A DNA stretch of 64,000 nucleotides from Arsenophonus fragariae (GCA_047291315.1 JBDPYZ010000006.1:65691-129690); one strand, 5' to 3'; counted from the stretch's first letter, positions 1 to 10,545 are shown. Notes: generated by a model from the letters alone, not told the origin. Numbers and translations are program-made.

Positions 1-443
1 GGGATGACAACTAACTTGCAATAGCAATGTGTTATGAAGCCGTGAGAACGGGAATTAAAGTCCGTTTTTCGACAACCGTTGAGAGTTGAAGCAGAAGATC
101 AACGACTAAAAGGCAAGGACGCTATAAAACGATAATGCATAGAGGAGTTATGGCCACGAAATTATTGATCATAGATGAAATAGATTTTCTGCTGTTTAAT
201 CAGGAAGAAGAAAATCTATTTTTTCAGGTTATCGTTAAAAATGTTATGAAAAAATCCCGATTATCCTAAGATCAAATCTTCCCTTTGGTCAATGGTCTCA
301 AAATTTTGTTTGAGACGTCGCTTTAACATCCGTAATGCTAGATGGAATTTTACATCATTCACGCGTTATTCAGATAAAAGGAGAAAGCTATCGATTAAAA
401 CAGAAAAGAAAAGCAGGAATTATCGCTGAATCTAATCTTGAGT
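1..443 (+). pseudogene. istB: IS21-family IstB ATPase remnant
   Basis: Pieces in different frames read as the C-terminal two thirds of IstB, the ATP-binding helper of IS21-type transposition. Visible are LAIAMCYEAVRTGIKVRF, the Walker-B-like LLIIDEIDFL at about 166-195, then SNLPFGQWSQ, MLDGILHHS and IKGESYRLKQKRKAGIIAES. There are frameshifts near 255 and in-frame stops near 96 and 320. The N-terminus with the Walker A motif lies outside the window. It cannot make protein and is probably an insertion upstream of the virB genes. Confidence 0.85.
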
Positions 444-627
444 AAAAAAGTGAATCAATATTCAACCGCTGATAAGTCCATAAAAGTGGATCACTTTTCG
501 GCTGTCATTGACAAGTTAGATGTTTAAAAGTTTTATGGTTCATCATTTCGTTGAAAAAGATGGGGATTCAGGCATTTTGTCTTATGGGGAGATTACTCAT
601 GTTTAAAATATTGTATTGGACGATATT
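444..627. other. Gap between IstB remnant and virB7
   Basis: The first part probably holds the end of the IS21-like element (a gtggatcacttttcggctgtc segment near 487). The remainder, up to the virB7 start, may be the stump of an upstream transfer gene, but no reading frame can be followed. No virB1-virB6 sequence is seen. Confidence 0.4.
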
Positions 628-765
628 ATGATTAAAAAAATACTCATTGGCGGATTATTGATTTATTTATTGTCGGGTTGTCAGCAACTAACAGGACTAC
701 CGTCAGATGTTTCAGGACAGCTTGAACCGATTAACGACAGGATGGTTTTGGATGAAAAAAAATAA
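628..765 (+). CDS. virB7: VirB7-like lipoprotein of P-type T4SS
   Basis: A 45-aa lipoprotein beginning MIKKILIGG, with a short hydrophobic signal and a lipobox ending LLSGC at residue 18. Small lipoproteins of this form at this place are VirB7, which sits in the outer membrane and stabilises VirB9 in the core complex of type IV secretion systems. Its end overlaps the virB8 start by 14 bases, an arrangement typical of translational coupling. Assignment rests on size, lipobox and position, since VirB7 proteins share little sequence. The right-arm partner falls outside the window. Confidence 0.7.
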   Translation: MIKKILIGGLLIYLLSGCQQLTGLPSDVSGQLEPINDRMVLDEKK

Positions 766-1441
766 AATTCAACAACAGGTTCAAACCTCTAAAACATTTG
801 AAGAGTTGATTGACCGTTATAATCACCGTTCAAAAAAAGCAGCTTGGATAATTGCAGGGTGTTCTTTTGTTGCCATGTTGACATCTGTGTTGGCAATTTC
901 TTTCATTGTTCCGTTAAAAGAAAAAGAACTGGCGATTATTAGAGTAGACAATACAACCGGAAGAACTGAACTGCTGACGCAAGTCCGTCAGGAAAAAATT
1001 TTGCAGGAAGAAGCATTAGGACGTTACTTTGTTTCTCAATATATCAAACTACGTGAAGGCTATAACTATCCCTCATTACAAAATGATTATTCCCTCGTAC
1101 AACTGTATAGCAGTAATACGGTAAAGGAAGCTTATCTAATTTTCTTTGATAGCGATAAATCGCCGGACAAAGTTTATAGCAACAACAGCTTTCAGGTTTC
1201 TGTTCAAATGATACAACTTGTATTAACCCCTGCCACTGAGCCGGATATTTTAGCAACTGTGAGATTTAAAAAAACGATACGGAATTTAAAAACCGGGGAA
1301 CAGTCGCATGAATATTGGGGTGGCAGAATGACTTATCATTTTGACTTAGCTAAAGAAGGGATTAGCGAAGAAAAAGAACAAAATCCATTAGGATTTACCG
1401 TAACTAGTTTTGTTATGTCAAAAGAGATGCGGGAGGGATAA
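752..1441 (+). CDS. virB8: VirB8 inner-membrane T4SS protein (intact left copy)
   Basis: VirB8 bridges the inner membrane and periplasmic core of a conjugative type IV secretion system. The protein is 229 aa from ATG 752: a cytoplasmic head, one membrane segment at about residues 29-54 (AAWIIAGCSFVAMLTS), then a periplasmic domain with GRYFVSQYIKLREGY and the C-terminal TYHFDL region. The ATG at 752 is preferred to an in-frame upstream codon at 707 because the latter only adds a translation of virB7. The stop overlaps the virB9 start. The reading frame is open here but frameshifted on the right arm. It is probably not functional alone because virB1-B6 are missing. Confidence 0.88.
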   Translation: MKKNKIQQQVQTSKTFEELIDRYNHRSKKAAWIIAGCSFVAMLTSVLAISFIVPLKEKELAIIRVDNTTGRTELLTQVRQEKILQEEALGRYFVSQYIKLREGYNYPSLQNDYSLVQLYSSNTVKEAYLIFFDSDKSPDKVYSNNSFQVSVQMIQLVLTPATEPDILATVRFKKTIRNLKTGEQSHEYWGGRMTYHFDLAKEGISEEKEQNPLGFTVTSFVMSKEMREG

Positions 1442-2334
1442 TGAAAAAAAATGGATTATGGTTGATATTGTCTTTGTGTCCCCTATTAGTCAATGCGAGG
1501 GCGATCCCGCAATCTTCAAGTTTTGATAAACGAATACAAAGCGTTTCTTATAACGCAATGAATCCCACTGTTATAAAAAGTAAAATGGGATTTATTACGA
1601 CTATTGTTTTTGATGAAGGTGAACCGGTTATTAGTGCAAAAACGGGTTTTCCTGATGGTTGGCAAAGTGAAATAGAGGATAATATAATTTATCTTTATCC
1701 GCGCCCTGTTATGCAAAAACAAAATAATGGGGGAAATGAAGTGAATGTAGTGATTGCACCGATTCTTAAAGAATGGGATACCAATATTTTCGTCAGAACA
1801 ACAAAACGGATTTATAGTTTTTGATGTGCAATTAACCAGGATAATCCGGCTTTTGTGGTGCAATATCGATATCCACAAGAACAGGCAAAAAAGCAGGAAG
1901 AGGAAAACAAAAACCGACAACAGGAAATTGAAATAGCCCGAAAAAAACAAATGATAGCCAAATCATTTGAACAAGCAGACAGTCCAAAAAATTGGGATTA
2001 TTTTATGCGTGTTAATGATAAATTTGACAGCCGAAGAATAGCCCCTGATTTTGCTTATGATAATGGCCTGTTTACTTATTTAGGTTTTAACAATAATAAA
2101 GTTTTTTCTGTTCCTTTTGCGGTTAAAGATGGTGAAGAACAATCCCTTGCATTTAACGTAGAGACAAAAGGGAATTATAAGGTCATGGTTATTCATAATG
2201 TGAATGATAAATTTGTTTTACGTTATGGAAAAAGTGTTGTTGGTATCATCAATCAGTCATTTGGAAAAAAAAATAGGGGACAAAAACACACATCCTCATC
2301 CAAAGTAAAAAGATTAGAAGTACATAATGAGTGA
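1441..2334 (+). pseudogene. virB9: VirB9, left copy, frameshifted
   Basis: VirB9 is the periplasmic/outer-membrane core component of the T4SS. The first 127 codons (signal peptide, then the N-terminal domain) are open and the frame then hits TGA after RIYSF. Compared with the intact right copy there is one extra T in a T-run near 1821 and one missing C near 1843, about 20 bases apart. The second indel restores the frame, so residues after 1855 are again in register up to ...RLEVHNE. Such a compensating homopolymer pair could be real slippage or a consensus error. It overlaps virB10 by 8 bases. Confidence 0.88.
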
Positions 2335-3458
2335 TGAACATAAAGCCAGCGCAGATGAACTAGCACAGCAAGCCTCAGAAAGTCAGTTAGGTGTGACAGA
2401 ATTTCATAAAATTGGCAATATTTCGCCGCCTAAAAATAATTTCAAAACAAAATTATTGTCTTTGCTTTTAGGTGTCATGATTTTGGCTTTTGTGGGATTA
2501 AAATTTTATATTCATTATGTGAAAAATGAAGAAAATCCTGTCACAAAATCGACAGTTGATACAAATGAGTCAAGGCAACATGTTAGAACGGATTTAGGTA
2601 AAAATTACGATCCGGTTGACGAAGAAAATAGCCACTCAAATAACAATAAAGAAAATGCAGAAAATTATCGTGAAGGTGATAATTATATCTCAGTAAATCC
2701 TCAAGTTTTTCAAAAATATTTATCGATTTCAACCCAATCAATACAAAGTATGGTAACTAACCGTCCTGAGTCGTTATCAAAAAAACCTGAAAATAATCAG
2801 GCGGAGAGTGTTAAAGCCATTTCGACTAAAAGCCGCCAGGAGACGTCTGCAATAAAAGTCTCAGCGATGACGCTTGGTCCTGATTTGTATATTGAAGCCA
2901 ATACCATTATTCCTTGTGCATTATCGACACGGTTTGTCTCTGATGTGGCAGGAAAGATTAATTGTGTGATAACCGAAGATGTTTGGAGTGCAAATCATCA
3001 TGTCAAACTGATTGAGAAAGGGACAAAGGCGTTTGGAAGTTATCAATCAGGGATGATCAATCACGGTCAGGGACGAATATTTGTTATCTGGGAGCAATTA
3101 CGTACTCCTGACTTTAAACGGATTGATTTATCCAAGACTCGCAACAGGGGCATTAGGTGAAGCAGGAATTGCAGGCTGGATAGACTTGCATTTCTGGCAA
3201 CGCTTTGGTGGCGCGTTAATGTTGAGTACCGTACAGGATGTTGCGGCGACGGCAGCCAACAATGCAGGTAAAAAAGACAGAAATACTGATTACACAGAAA
3301 ACTCACGTAAGGGATTGGCAGATATGGCAATAGTGGCATTAAAAAACTCCATCAACATACCGCCGACAATGTATAAAAATCAAGGCGATATTATTGCCAT
3401 TCTTGTCGGTGATGATATTGATTTTTCTGGTGTATACCAACTAGGAATAAGCTTGTGA
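2327..3458 (+). pseudogene. virB10: VirB10, left copy, frameshifted
   Basis: VirB10 spans both membranes as the gate of the T4SS core. Codons from 2327 match the right-arm protein through IDLSKT, including the single membrane segment at about residues 42-62. A 2-base deletion near 3140 (actcgcaac against actcatgcaac) then shifts the frame, giving a stop at 3160. The C-terminal TrbI-type barrel (TGALGEAGIAGWIDL onward) continues in another frame to 3458. The last codons overlap the virB11 start. Confidence 0.9.
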
Positions 3459-4473
3459 TTGAAAATAATGTTAGAAATAACTTATCCTGAGTCATTATAC
3501 GGCTCATCTGTTTGGTCGTTATTTGAAAATAGCGGGCGTGACTGAAATTGCGGTTAATCGCCCTCAAGAAGTCTGGACGGAAGTTAATGGGGTTTGGTCT
3601 AAGCAGATTGACAATCATATCACGACAGAAAGTTGTCAGCGTTTCGCATGGACATTGGCAAAATTTAAAAATGATGAAATTAGCTCAGTGAAACCGTTAT
3701 TGTCTGCAACGCTGGAAAGCGGGGAACGTGTCCAAATTGTTTACCCACCCGCCTGTGCGCGTAATTCACTGTCTATCACTATCCGTAAACCTTCAACAAG
3801 ACAGATAACACATCAAGAATATATTGATGCTGGTTTTTATCGCTACGTCGCTGTGATAGAAAGAAAACAGCCACAAGACGATAAACTAATGACGCTTTAT
3901 CGTGATAAAGACGTTGCAGCGTTTATGCAGTTAGCGGTTGAAATAGGTAAAAATATTGTTTTTGCAGGAGGTACAGGTTCAGGCAAAACAACATATATGA
4001 AAAGCCTGATTGATTTTATTCCCTTAAATACCCGTTTGATTACCATTGAAGATGCGGAGGAAATTAAATTTTATCAGCACGAAAACTACGTACAGCTTTT
4101 TTATCCTTCAGAGGCAGGGAGTGACGAAAAATCGATTATTACGGCAGGTAAGCTGATTAAATCTTGTTTGCGAATGAAACCTGATCGGATATTGCTGGCT
4201 GAGGTAAAAGGCAGTGACGCCTGGGACTTTATTAAAGTTGCAGGCTCAGGGCATGGTGGAAATATGACCTCAATTCACGCAACATCATCAAAAGAGGCAA
4301 TAACGCAAATGATCACGAAATGTTATCAAAACACCGAATGCCAGAATTTACCTTTTGACGTTTTAAAACAAATTATTGTCGATAGTATTGATATTGTTGC
4401 TCACGTAGGGCGAGAGGGAACGGTACGTTACATGAGCGATATTTATTTCAGAGGTGTTCATGAAGACATTTAA
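3455..4473 (+). pseudogene. virB11: VirB11 traffic ATPase, left copy, N-terminal frameshift
   Basis: VirB11 is the hexameric cytoplasmic ATPase that powers pilus assembly and substrate transfer. The expected GTG start at 3455 overlaps virB10, but a missing C near 3488 (tcctg against tccctg on the right arm) puts the first 11 codons out of frame. From ATG 3523 a 316-aa frame is open and holds Walker A (GGTGSGKTTY), ITIEDAEEIKF, the LLAEVKGSDAWDF motif and GHGGNMTSIHATS. An N-terminally shortened product of 316 residues might be made; otherwise the gene is broken by one base. The right copy is broken differently. Confidence 0.88.
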
Positions 4474-6207
4474 TCGTCCTCAATCATTGGTACTGCTGAT
4501 GATGATGCTACTGTTAACTTATTTATCTGGCTCTGTCTTGTTTTTCTTATTTTATTTTCATCAAATAAGAGAATTTTGGATTTTTAAATCCGGGTTAAGC
4601 ATTTTTAGCAGTTATCGCATGGAAGTCTTTAACAAGGCAATCCTAGATAGTGTGTGATAGGGACAATTACTGGCTTATCTGGCTTTAGTGGTGGGTTTGG
4701 GGATTGCCTGTCTTCTACCTGTGTTAGCACTGATAAAACTCAACGAAAAAGATAAAAATATTTATGGCAATGCAAAATTTTCACCCTTGAAGAAAAAAAA
4801 TACGGCAATTTTACGTTCGATGGGTATGAGAAAAATGGCATTATTGTTGGGTCATTGAATAATAAGAGCATCCGTTATATCGGAGCGGTATTAGCGAAAT
4901 GTGAGTAGGGACCCGGGCAGGGATTGTAATTCCCAATTTACTAAAATATTGGTGGAGGGTCATTACTCTTGACCCTAAAAGAGAATGTTTTGATATCCAC
5001 TCATTAGTCAGAAAATACCTTTTAGGCCAACAGGTTTATAAATTCGATCCGTTTAGTCCTGATACCCATCGTTTTAATCCGCTTTTCTACATCCAGTTAG
5101 GGACGAAATCGGGCTTTAACCAGCTTGAAAATTTAGCTAAAATATTTTACCCCTTTGATGAAAAGGCCTTAGGCGCATTTTTAAATAAATGTGCGTGTAA
5201 CTTTTTTCAGTCAATAGTTATTGAGCTCAAATTTTATATTGAACATGATAAAACGTATTTAGATGAAATAGAGATCAAAGCGATCCACAATCATTTCAAA
5301 ATGACTGAGCTTTTTATACGGGTTAACCATAATGACATTATCAACTTTTTTGAGTCTCTAAAAGACTCTCTGTGAAAGGTAAGCAGAAAATATTATTATA
5401 TATTGAATTAGATGGGTTAAATACCTATCTGAAAATGTAAGATAAAACCTGTTCACAAGCGGAAAGTGTTTTTTTGAATGCGCTGTCACCTTTCAGAAAT
5501 CCTAATGTCGAAAAAGCAACAAATGGTAATGATTTTGATTTAAGAAAAGTCCGTCAGGAACAGATAATAATCTATTATTGTGTCTCTGGTGATAATGCGG
5601 GCTTGGCTTCTAAAATAATTAACGTTTTTTCAGATGGTATTACAGTTAAATTTAGAAAAGACCCCTACCGAAGATCAGACTATTGCTCATGATTGTCGGA
5701 TATAAATTGAAATTATTGATTGTTTATCAGGCGGGGTCACAACTTGATGAAATACATGGTTACGCAGGCAGTAAAATCCGGTTATCGAGTGCGCCGTGTA
5801 AAATTATCTATTTAGCTTATGAGAACAGTGATGCAAGAATGTTATCTGAATCACTAGGAACAGTACCAGTTGAAGTGTCATCAAAAAGCATAAGTCGTCA
5901 TAAGGGAGTATGTCAAGGAGAGAATCAAAAAATCTGATTGAGTCCTTTTAATTACCAGTAACGAGCTATTGATGCTAAAGTTTAGTGACGAAATTATTAA
6001 CATGCAAAGCGAAAATCCCATCGCCTGTAAAAAGCCTTTTATTATTTTGACCCTTATTTCTATTATGATTTTTTGAAATTTTCTCCCCAAATTAAGCATT
6101 TCTTCAAGAAAAAAGGCGATTTATTTCTCATGCCAAGTCAGGAGATCTTTGAGAAAGAAATTGTCGCGAAGGGTTATTTAGCCGTTAACGATATCTCAAA
6201 AACTTAG
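4460..6207 (+). pseudogene. virD4: VirD4/TraG coupling protein, left copy, decayed
   Basis: VirD4 couples DNA substrates to the secretion channel. The N-terminal membrane part is open (SLVLLMMMLLLTYLSG, residues 10-25) and stops at 4657. Downstream, fragments in shifting frames match the family: NIYGNAKFSPL, FNPLFYIQLG, YQAGSQLDEIHGYAG and the highly conserved SESLGTVPVEVSSKSISR near 5850-5895. At least six disruptions are visible. The C-terminal piece ends with TAG at 6205-6207. Decay is near identical in the right copy, so it largely predates the duplication. Confidence 0.88.
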
Positions 6208-6222
6208 ATAACGAGGAAGAAT

Positions 6223-6612
6223 ATGTCAAGAATAATGTTTATTGTCTTTATTTTGTTAGTGGGTTGTTCATCACCCCCTCAACCAACGGAAATTGATTTT
6301 AACGTCAAAAAGTCGGAAATCATCAATCCAACTTTACCCGAAATCAAACTATTTGAGGGGTTAATACCGTCAAAAGATACCGGACAGCATTGGATATATA
6401 CCGTACATAGTCATAATTTAAAGGCATTACCTTCACTGAACTACCAATATGCACTTGCTCATGCTGATGTTGTTATTATTGGAGCAAATAGTACCAAGAT
6501 TTTTAATAGCCTGAAATCGGAACTCATAAAACAGGGAAAGGTAGCTTGTATATTGTATCAATACAGACCTTCACTGTTATCAAGTTATCGCATTCAATTT
6601 ATTAAAACATAA
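6223..6612 (+). CDS. Cag12-like T4SS lipoprotein
   Basis: A 129-aa protein with a lipoprotein signal (lipobox ILLVGC, Cys15), followed by SSPPQPTEIDFN and a domain with HWIYTVHS and YALAHADVVIIGA. The lipoprotein leader, a short proline-rich spacer and the YAxAHAxxVII core resemble the Cag12-family lipoproteins found after VirD4 in IncX-like transfer regions (recalled family knowledge, not searched). It follows virD4 by 15 bases with the purine-rich aacgaggaag upstream. The right-arm copy is truncated by a frameshift, so this is the only open version. Confidence 0.6.
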   Translation: MSRIMFIVFILLVGCSSPPQPTEIDFNVKKSEIINPTLPEIKLFEGLIPSKDTGQHWIYTVHSHNLKALPSLNYQYALAHADVVIIGANSTKIFNSLKSELIKQGKVACILYQYRPSLLSSYRIQFIKT

Positions 6613-6622
6613 AGGGGGAAAA

Positions 6623-6830
6623 ATGAGAAAAGCATTTTTATTTTTGCTGATAATAACTTTATTTTCCAGTTATTCAATTGCACAAAACGTTGATAAAGAG
6701 ACGAACATTTTACGGTTTCTCTGTGTATGGCAGGGAAAGTAAGGGGTGAAAATCCGTCAGAATGTGCAGCCCCAGTAAAAAATTTCCGCAATATTTTGAA
6801 GTGGAAAAAAAGGATATATTCGTTGAAGTA
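6623..6830 (+). pseudogene. trbM: TrbM/KikA-like conjugation protein remnant
   Basis: A start at 6623 with an aggggg ribosome site opens a signal peptide (MRKAFLFLLIITLFSSYSIA) that stops after about 36 codons. In another frame, GENPSECAAPVKNF matches the Cys motif of TrbM/KikA, a small secreted protein found with P-type transfer genes. The gene is then cut by the Tn3 fragment at about 6836, so the C-terminus is lost. Confidence 0.6.
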
Positions 6831-6835
6831 AGATG

Positions 6836-7520
6836 ATTGATATGCACTGTGCTTTCTGCTTTGCTACCAACTTTGAAGTTTTGTCCATTCGACGATAATG
6901 TCGTTCCAGCGCTCCAGTTATCGGCAAAGGATTGATGAAATTGGGCGTTGACTAGTTCTGCCAATGCTGACCCGTAAGTATCATCCCTAATATGCCAAGC
7001 TTGCAGCCACGACAGGTTGGAATAAGTTGTACCAGGGCAGGACTCGGCCATTTTTGTCAGACACAGGTTGATCGCATCAGCTAGGATATCCGTCATGAGC
7101 AAGGTTTTATCCTTGCTCATGTTACCCGTTTTCAGGTGTGTGAAGTGTTGTGTGAAAGCAGTCCATTATCAGCAGTTAGGTGATCTTGATATGTCATAGC
7201 TGATTGATCAGGGTTTGCACAGCATCAGGCACTACAGCATTAAGCGGTGTGAATCTGTAACGATGGTGTCTGGTAAACGATGTGTTTTATCCAGATGGTT
7301 AATTTTTGCCAATTTGGTATCCAACAAGACCAGACGATCACACAGGCATTGATCACAGTCGATAGACACGGCCAACGGTAATTTACTGGATATTTTTAAG
7401 GCGGTAAATTTCTCAACCGGCACTAGGTATTTGTCGAAATCCTTGAACTGATGTGATCCTTTCACCCATATGTCGCCTTTTTGCAGCGCGTTTTTTACTC
7501 CGATAGAGCAGTTTTTTATT
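6836..7520 (-). pseudogene. tnpA: Tn3-family transposase (TnpA) fragment
   Basis: Reading the minus strand from 7520 gives a middle part of a Tn3-family transposase: GSHQFKDFDKYLVPVEKF, LPLAVSIDCDQCL, then after a frameshift and stop near 7200, ADAINLCLTKMAESCPGTT, SWLQAWHIRDDTYGSALAEL and GQNFKVGSKAEST. Both ends are missing; the 3' end stops at the TrbM remnant. It is a dead transposon piece present in both arms. Confidence 0.88.
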
Positions 7521-7786
7521 CATTTTGTGCCTGATTTAAGGAATAAGCTAATACTTTTGATGCCTAGCTATAACAGCTGTATAGTGGAATATTTCAGACT
7601 TAATTAAAAAGATTTTTTAATTAAAATCCCACGCTATCTGTGCAAGCAAGTCTGCGACCGAGCGGAGCGAGTGAACAGGCGAGGAAGCCGAGTGCGAATG
7701 TCATCTGTAATCAAAAAGAAATAGGGTTATTCAGTCGTGGCATATTAAGGTGGTTTTATTTGTTTCGTCAGAGAAAAGTTATCCAT
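7517..7786. repeat. 270-bp dispersed repeat, copy 1
   Basis: The segment from ttcattttgtgcctgattta to gaaaagttatcca recurs at 40713-40985 (about 80 percent by eye) and, as part of the arm, at 57131-57401. It includes a gcgaccgagcggagcgagtg hairpin-like stretch and a DnaA-box-like ttatccaca/ttatccata at one end. No convincing coding potential. It may be a miniature mobile element or a conserved upstream region. Confidence 0.75.
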
Positions 7787-7960
7787 ATGCGGATAACGGT
7801 CAATAATAAATTTCAAATCATCTATCAAAAAGCCGAGATGCATTCTGCTTTCAAGCTAAGGGCTTTTGGTAAATCCCAAGGCTTTGACTGCTATATTTCT
7901 GCGAATTTACTTTTTCATCAACTCGCTCAGGTTTTTCAACCTGCTGGAGGTGCTGTATGA
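7787..7960 (+). CDS. Small conserved hypothetical protein (57 aa)
   Basis: From ATG 7787 a 57-aa protein begins MRITVNNKFQIIYQKAEM and ends QLAQVFQPAGGAV. An in-frame start at 7640 is possible but would lie inside the dispersed repeat, so the shorter form is chosen. It overlaps the next gene by 4 bases (ATGA), suggesting coupling. It is open and unchanged in both arms. Not recognised; its place before recE-recT suggests part of a plasmid or phage recombination module. Confidence 0.5.
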   Translation: MRITVNNKFQIIYQKAEMHSAFKLRAFGKSQGFDCYISANLLFHQLAQVFQPAGGAV

Positions 7961-8316
7961 AATACACTTATACCATCAACGGATTTCGGCGAACCTATGA
8001 GGGGCGCACCGATGTGCGTTTTGCCTGTTGTCACTGTGGACAGCTTTCATTATCCCTTGTGAGATTATTCTGGCGTGCCAGACTCGGTAACCGCCCCTAC
8101 GTCAACCTTGAAGAGGCGTGTATTGAGTTTGTTGAAAAAATTAACCGCAAACAATTTAAGTCACTTTTTTACAAGCCTTCAACGATGAAAGCGTGTTCAG
8201 GTGCTTGTTGTCATTGTTCGGATAGTCAAAGCGAACAGGTGTTACCCATAGCCAGAGGCTTAATACTGAGGAGATTAGAACAACAAGCTAATAACAGCAT
8301 CGAGGGGGAAAAATAA
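7957..8316 (+). CDS. Cysteine-rich hypothetical protein (119 aa)
   Basis: A 119-aa protein with two similar Cys clusters, FACCHCGQLS at about residues 25-34 and SGACCHCSDSQ at about 73-83, which could together bind one zinc ion. The stop overlaps the recE start. It is open and identical in both arms while its neighbours are frameshifted. No family recognised; a small zinc-binding accessory of the recET module is a guess. Confidence 0.6.
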   Translation: MKYTYTINGFRRTYEGRTDVRFACCHCGQLSLSLVRLFWRARLGNRPYVNLEEACIEFVEKINRKQFKSLFYKPSTMKACSGACCHCSDSQSEQVLPIARGLILRRLEQQANNSIEGEK

Positions 8317-9874
8317 TGAAATATTTCAAAGCAACGATAACCATGACGGTTGACCACGAAAACGGAAAAACAACCTCTCCCATCTATCTTGCGTCTGAAA
8401 CGATAATAGCCGCTAAGAGATTGGCGTCTCAACATATCTTTGAAACTGACGGCGCAAATTGCTGTTTCTACAAATCGCCTCGATTGGAAGAAATCAGCGC
8501 TCAGGAATATATCGCTAATAAGGAAAAACAGACGGATATTACCGAAGAACAGGAGATAGATTTGTTCTGTTCTTTGTTAACTATTTTTGGCATTCAGGAA
8601 GAATACGACGATGGCGAAATTAGGGATGCTGATGAACTGTTGGCAAATCCGGCAGATGAACCTGAGCTTTTTGAAAAAGTATGCCGAGCTACGTGAATGG
8701 GTATCCTTGCAAATGAGGGAAGCAAACAAAGCGATTTCCCTAAATGAAATTAAAGAAATAGTGATTACCCTTTTTGAGGGCGGACAAGAAGAAAGGTTAT
8801 TAACGCAATCAACAGAGTTATCCACCGAACATGTAGTTATCCCTGTGGAAAACCCGGGGAAGGAATCGCCTGAAAATGTGATAGATACCTCTGATGGCAA
8901 ATCGGTTGATAATTGTACAAACAATTCTATCTTTTCTGTTTTTTCTCCTGTTAACGGAAAAATCATGAGTGGAGAAAATATCAGGCTTAAGATGTTTAAC
9001 GGATGTGTTGATGCAGTGAAATCCAAAGAAAGCTTGATTGTTCGTGGTCTCTAAAACAGTACCTATCATGCGGCAAATGGTTATTCGAGTACACAAATCA
9101 GGTTGGTTCAACAAAGTGACACTATTGCAGTGTTAAACTTGTACAAAAAAACTCTAATTAAGGAGATAAAACAAGAGGCGTTTTTGATTAGTACGGCTAT
9201 ACACACAGCCATACTGGAGCCAGAAATGTTTGTAATGCAGTACATTTCCGCTCTTGAACTAAATGTGAACCAAAGACGATAAGCAGGCATTGGCTGATTT
9301 TGAAGCTGAGGCGGTAGCTAATAATCAAATCGTTCTTTAAAAAGACGACTTTGAACCGGTTGAGATGATGTGTGATTCTACGCTTGCCTATTCATTGGTT
9401 GCAGAGCTACTCGAAAACGGTGAACCAGAACTCTCAATTTTCTATCGTACGGACAAGGGGACACTGTTAAAAATCCGCCCTGACTGGTTTGGACTTTATT
9501 CCGGTGTGCCGTTCATCCTCGATGTGAAAACGACTGATGACGTTCATGACTTCGGTAAATCCGTTGACAAGTTTGGTTATCACTTACAGGCAGCGTTCTA
9601 CCGGATTATTGCCCAGAAAGTTTTTAATCTTGATATTGATTTTCTGTTTTGTGCGATTGGCAAAAGGCCGGAGTGTGGGCGCTATCCCGTGCAATTGGGT
9701 ATGTTGGATGAAGAAGATAGTGGAGAGGGCGTGATTCAGGTTAACAGTGTGATTGATTCTCTGGAAACGCGCATAGAAACGCAAGTCTTTGCTACGATAT
9801 TTCGCCCTTTATGGGCGAAACAGGCAGATAGACGACACAGAAAAGCTTTGGTGGTAGAAGAAGCTGTGGGATAA
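8316..9874 (+). pseudogene. recE: RecE-type exonuclease VIII, left copy, broken
   Basis: RecE degrades one strand of dsDNA to give 3' tails for RecT annealing. The N-terminal part (MKYFKATITMTVDHENGK) is frameshifted near 8675. A second part reads YHAANGYSSTQIRL and AIHTAILEPEMF (9060-9235), then after stops near 9280 and 9340 the PD-(D/E)XK nuclease core appears: KIRPDWFG, ILDVKTTDDVHDFG, YHLQAAFYRI, ECGRYPVQLGMLDEED and PLWAKQ, close to the C-terminal domain of E. coli Rac RecE. The residues D and K of DVKTT needed for metal binding are present. At least three disruptions make it non-functional. Confidence 0.85.
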
Positions 9875-9891
9875 ATACCGAACTGGAAACC

Positions 9892-10545
9892 ATGGACAAC
9901 GTTTATGCCAACCTGCAATCGGTCATTATGCAACAAAGAATCGCCGCCCTGTTGCAGGCTCAGGTCATGGGTGAGCAATTCATCCAAACGGCAGACAAGC
10001 AATCACTGGTGCTGACATTAACACGATGCGACAAAGATGGACTGATGCCAGACGGAATAGAAGCGTCGCTGGTTTTTCGCAGCACCAAAATTAACAACCA
10101 GTTTGTAAAAAAAACGTCTACATGCCAATGGTTGATGCTGTGATTAAACGTGCCCGTCAATCTTGGCAGGTGGCGAATATCATTGCAAAAGTGGTTTATT
10201 CCCAAGATTAATTTGAGTATGTGATTGACGAAAACGGCTAACACTTAACCCACCGTCCGACGTTTATTGATGGTGATGAGGTTGTGAAAGTCTACGCTTT
10301 CGCAAAACTGAATAGCGGTGAAATCGTAATTGAAGTGATGTCAAAAATCGAAGTAGAATGAGTCCGTGATGTCACCACTAAAGGGAAATACTCAACGGCG
10401 TGGGAGCAGTGGTTTGACAGAATGGCGCTTAAAACTGTCATTCATCGCCTCGCTAGACAGCTTCCTTATGTCTCTGAGTTGTTTTCGCTGCTTAAGGTAC
10501 AAGATTATCAATTTAGCGAAAAAACCGCTTAGAGCCGCTTCTACT
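9892..10545 (+). pseudogene. recT: RecT annealing protein, left copy, broken
   Basis: Pieces match RecT, the single-strand annealing partner of RecE. The first frame carries a LTLTRCDKDGLMPDGIEASL segment. After a frameshift near 10115 follow IKRARQSWQVANIIAKVVY, HLTHRPTFIDGDEVVKVYAF, SGEIVIEVMSKIEVE and WEQWFDRMALKTVIHRLARQ. In-frame stops occur near 10210, 10240 and 10360. It follows recE by 17 bases, the usual recE-recT order. The right arm has the same lesions. Confidence 0.8.

Noticed and set aside
1516..1950. Long minus-strand frame opposite virB9, and similar frames opposite virB8, virB10, recE and recT in both arms
   Set aside because: They mirror real genes in AT-rich DNA, lack ribosome sites and recognisable motifs, and the plus-strand family matches explain the sequence.
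7640..7786. In-frame N-terminal extension of the 57-aa protein, rich in Arg/Ser
   Set aside because: It lies within the dispersed repeat whose other copy at 40.8 kb gives a different frame, so it is unlikely to be translated.
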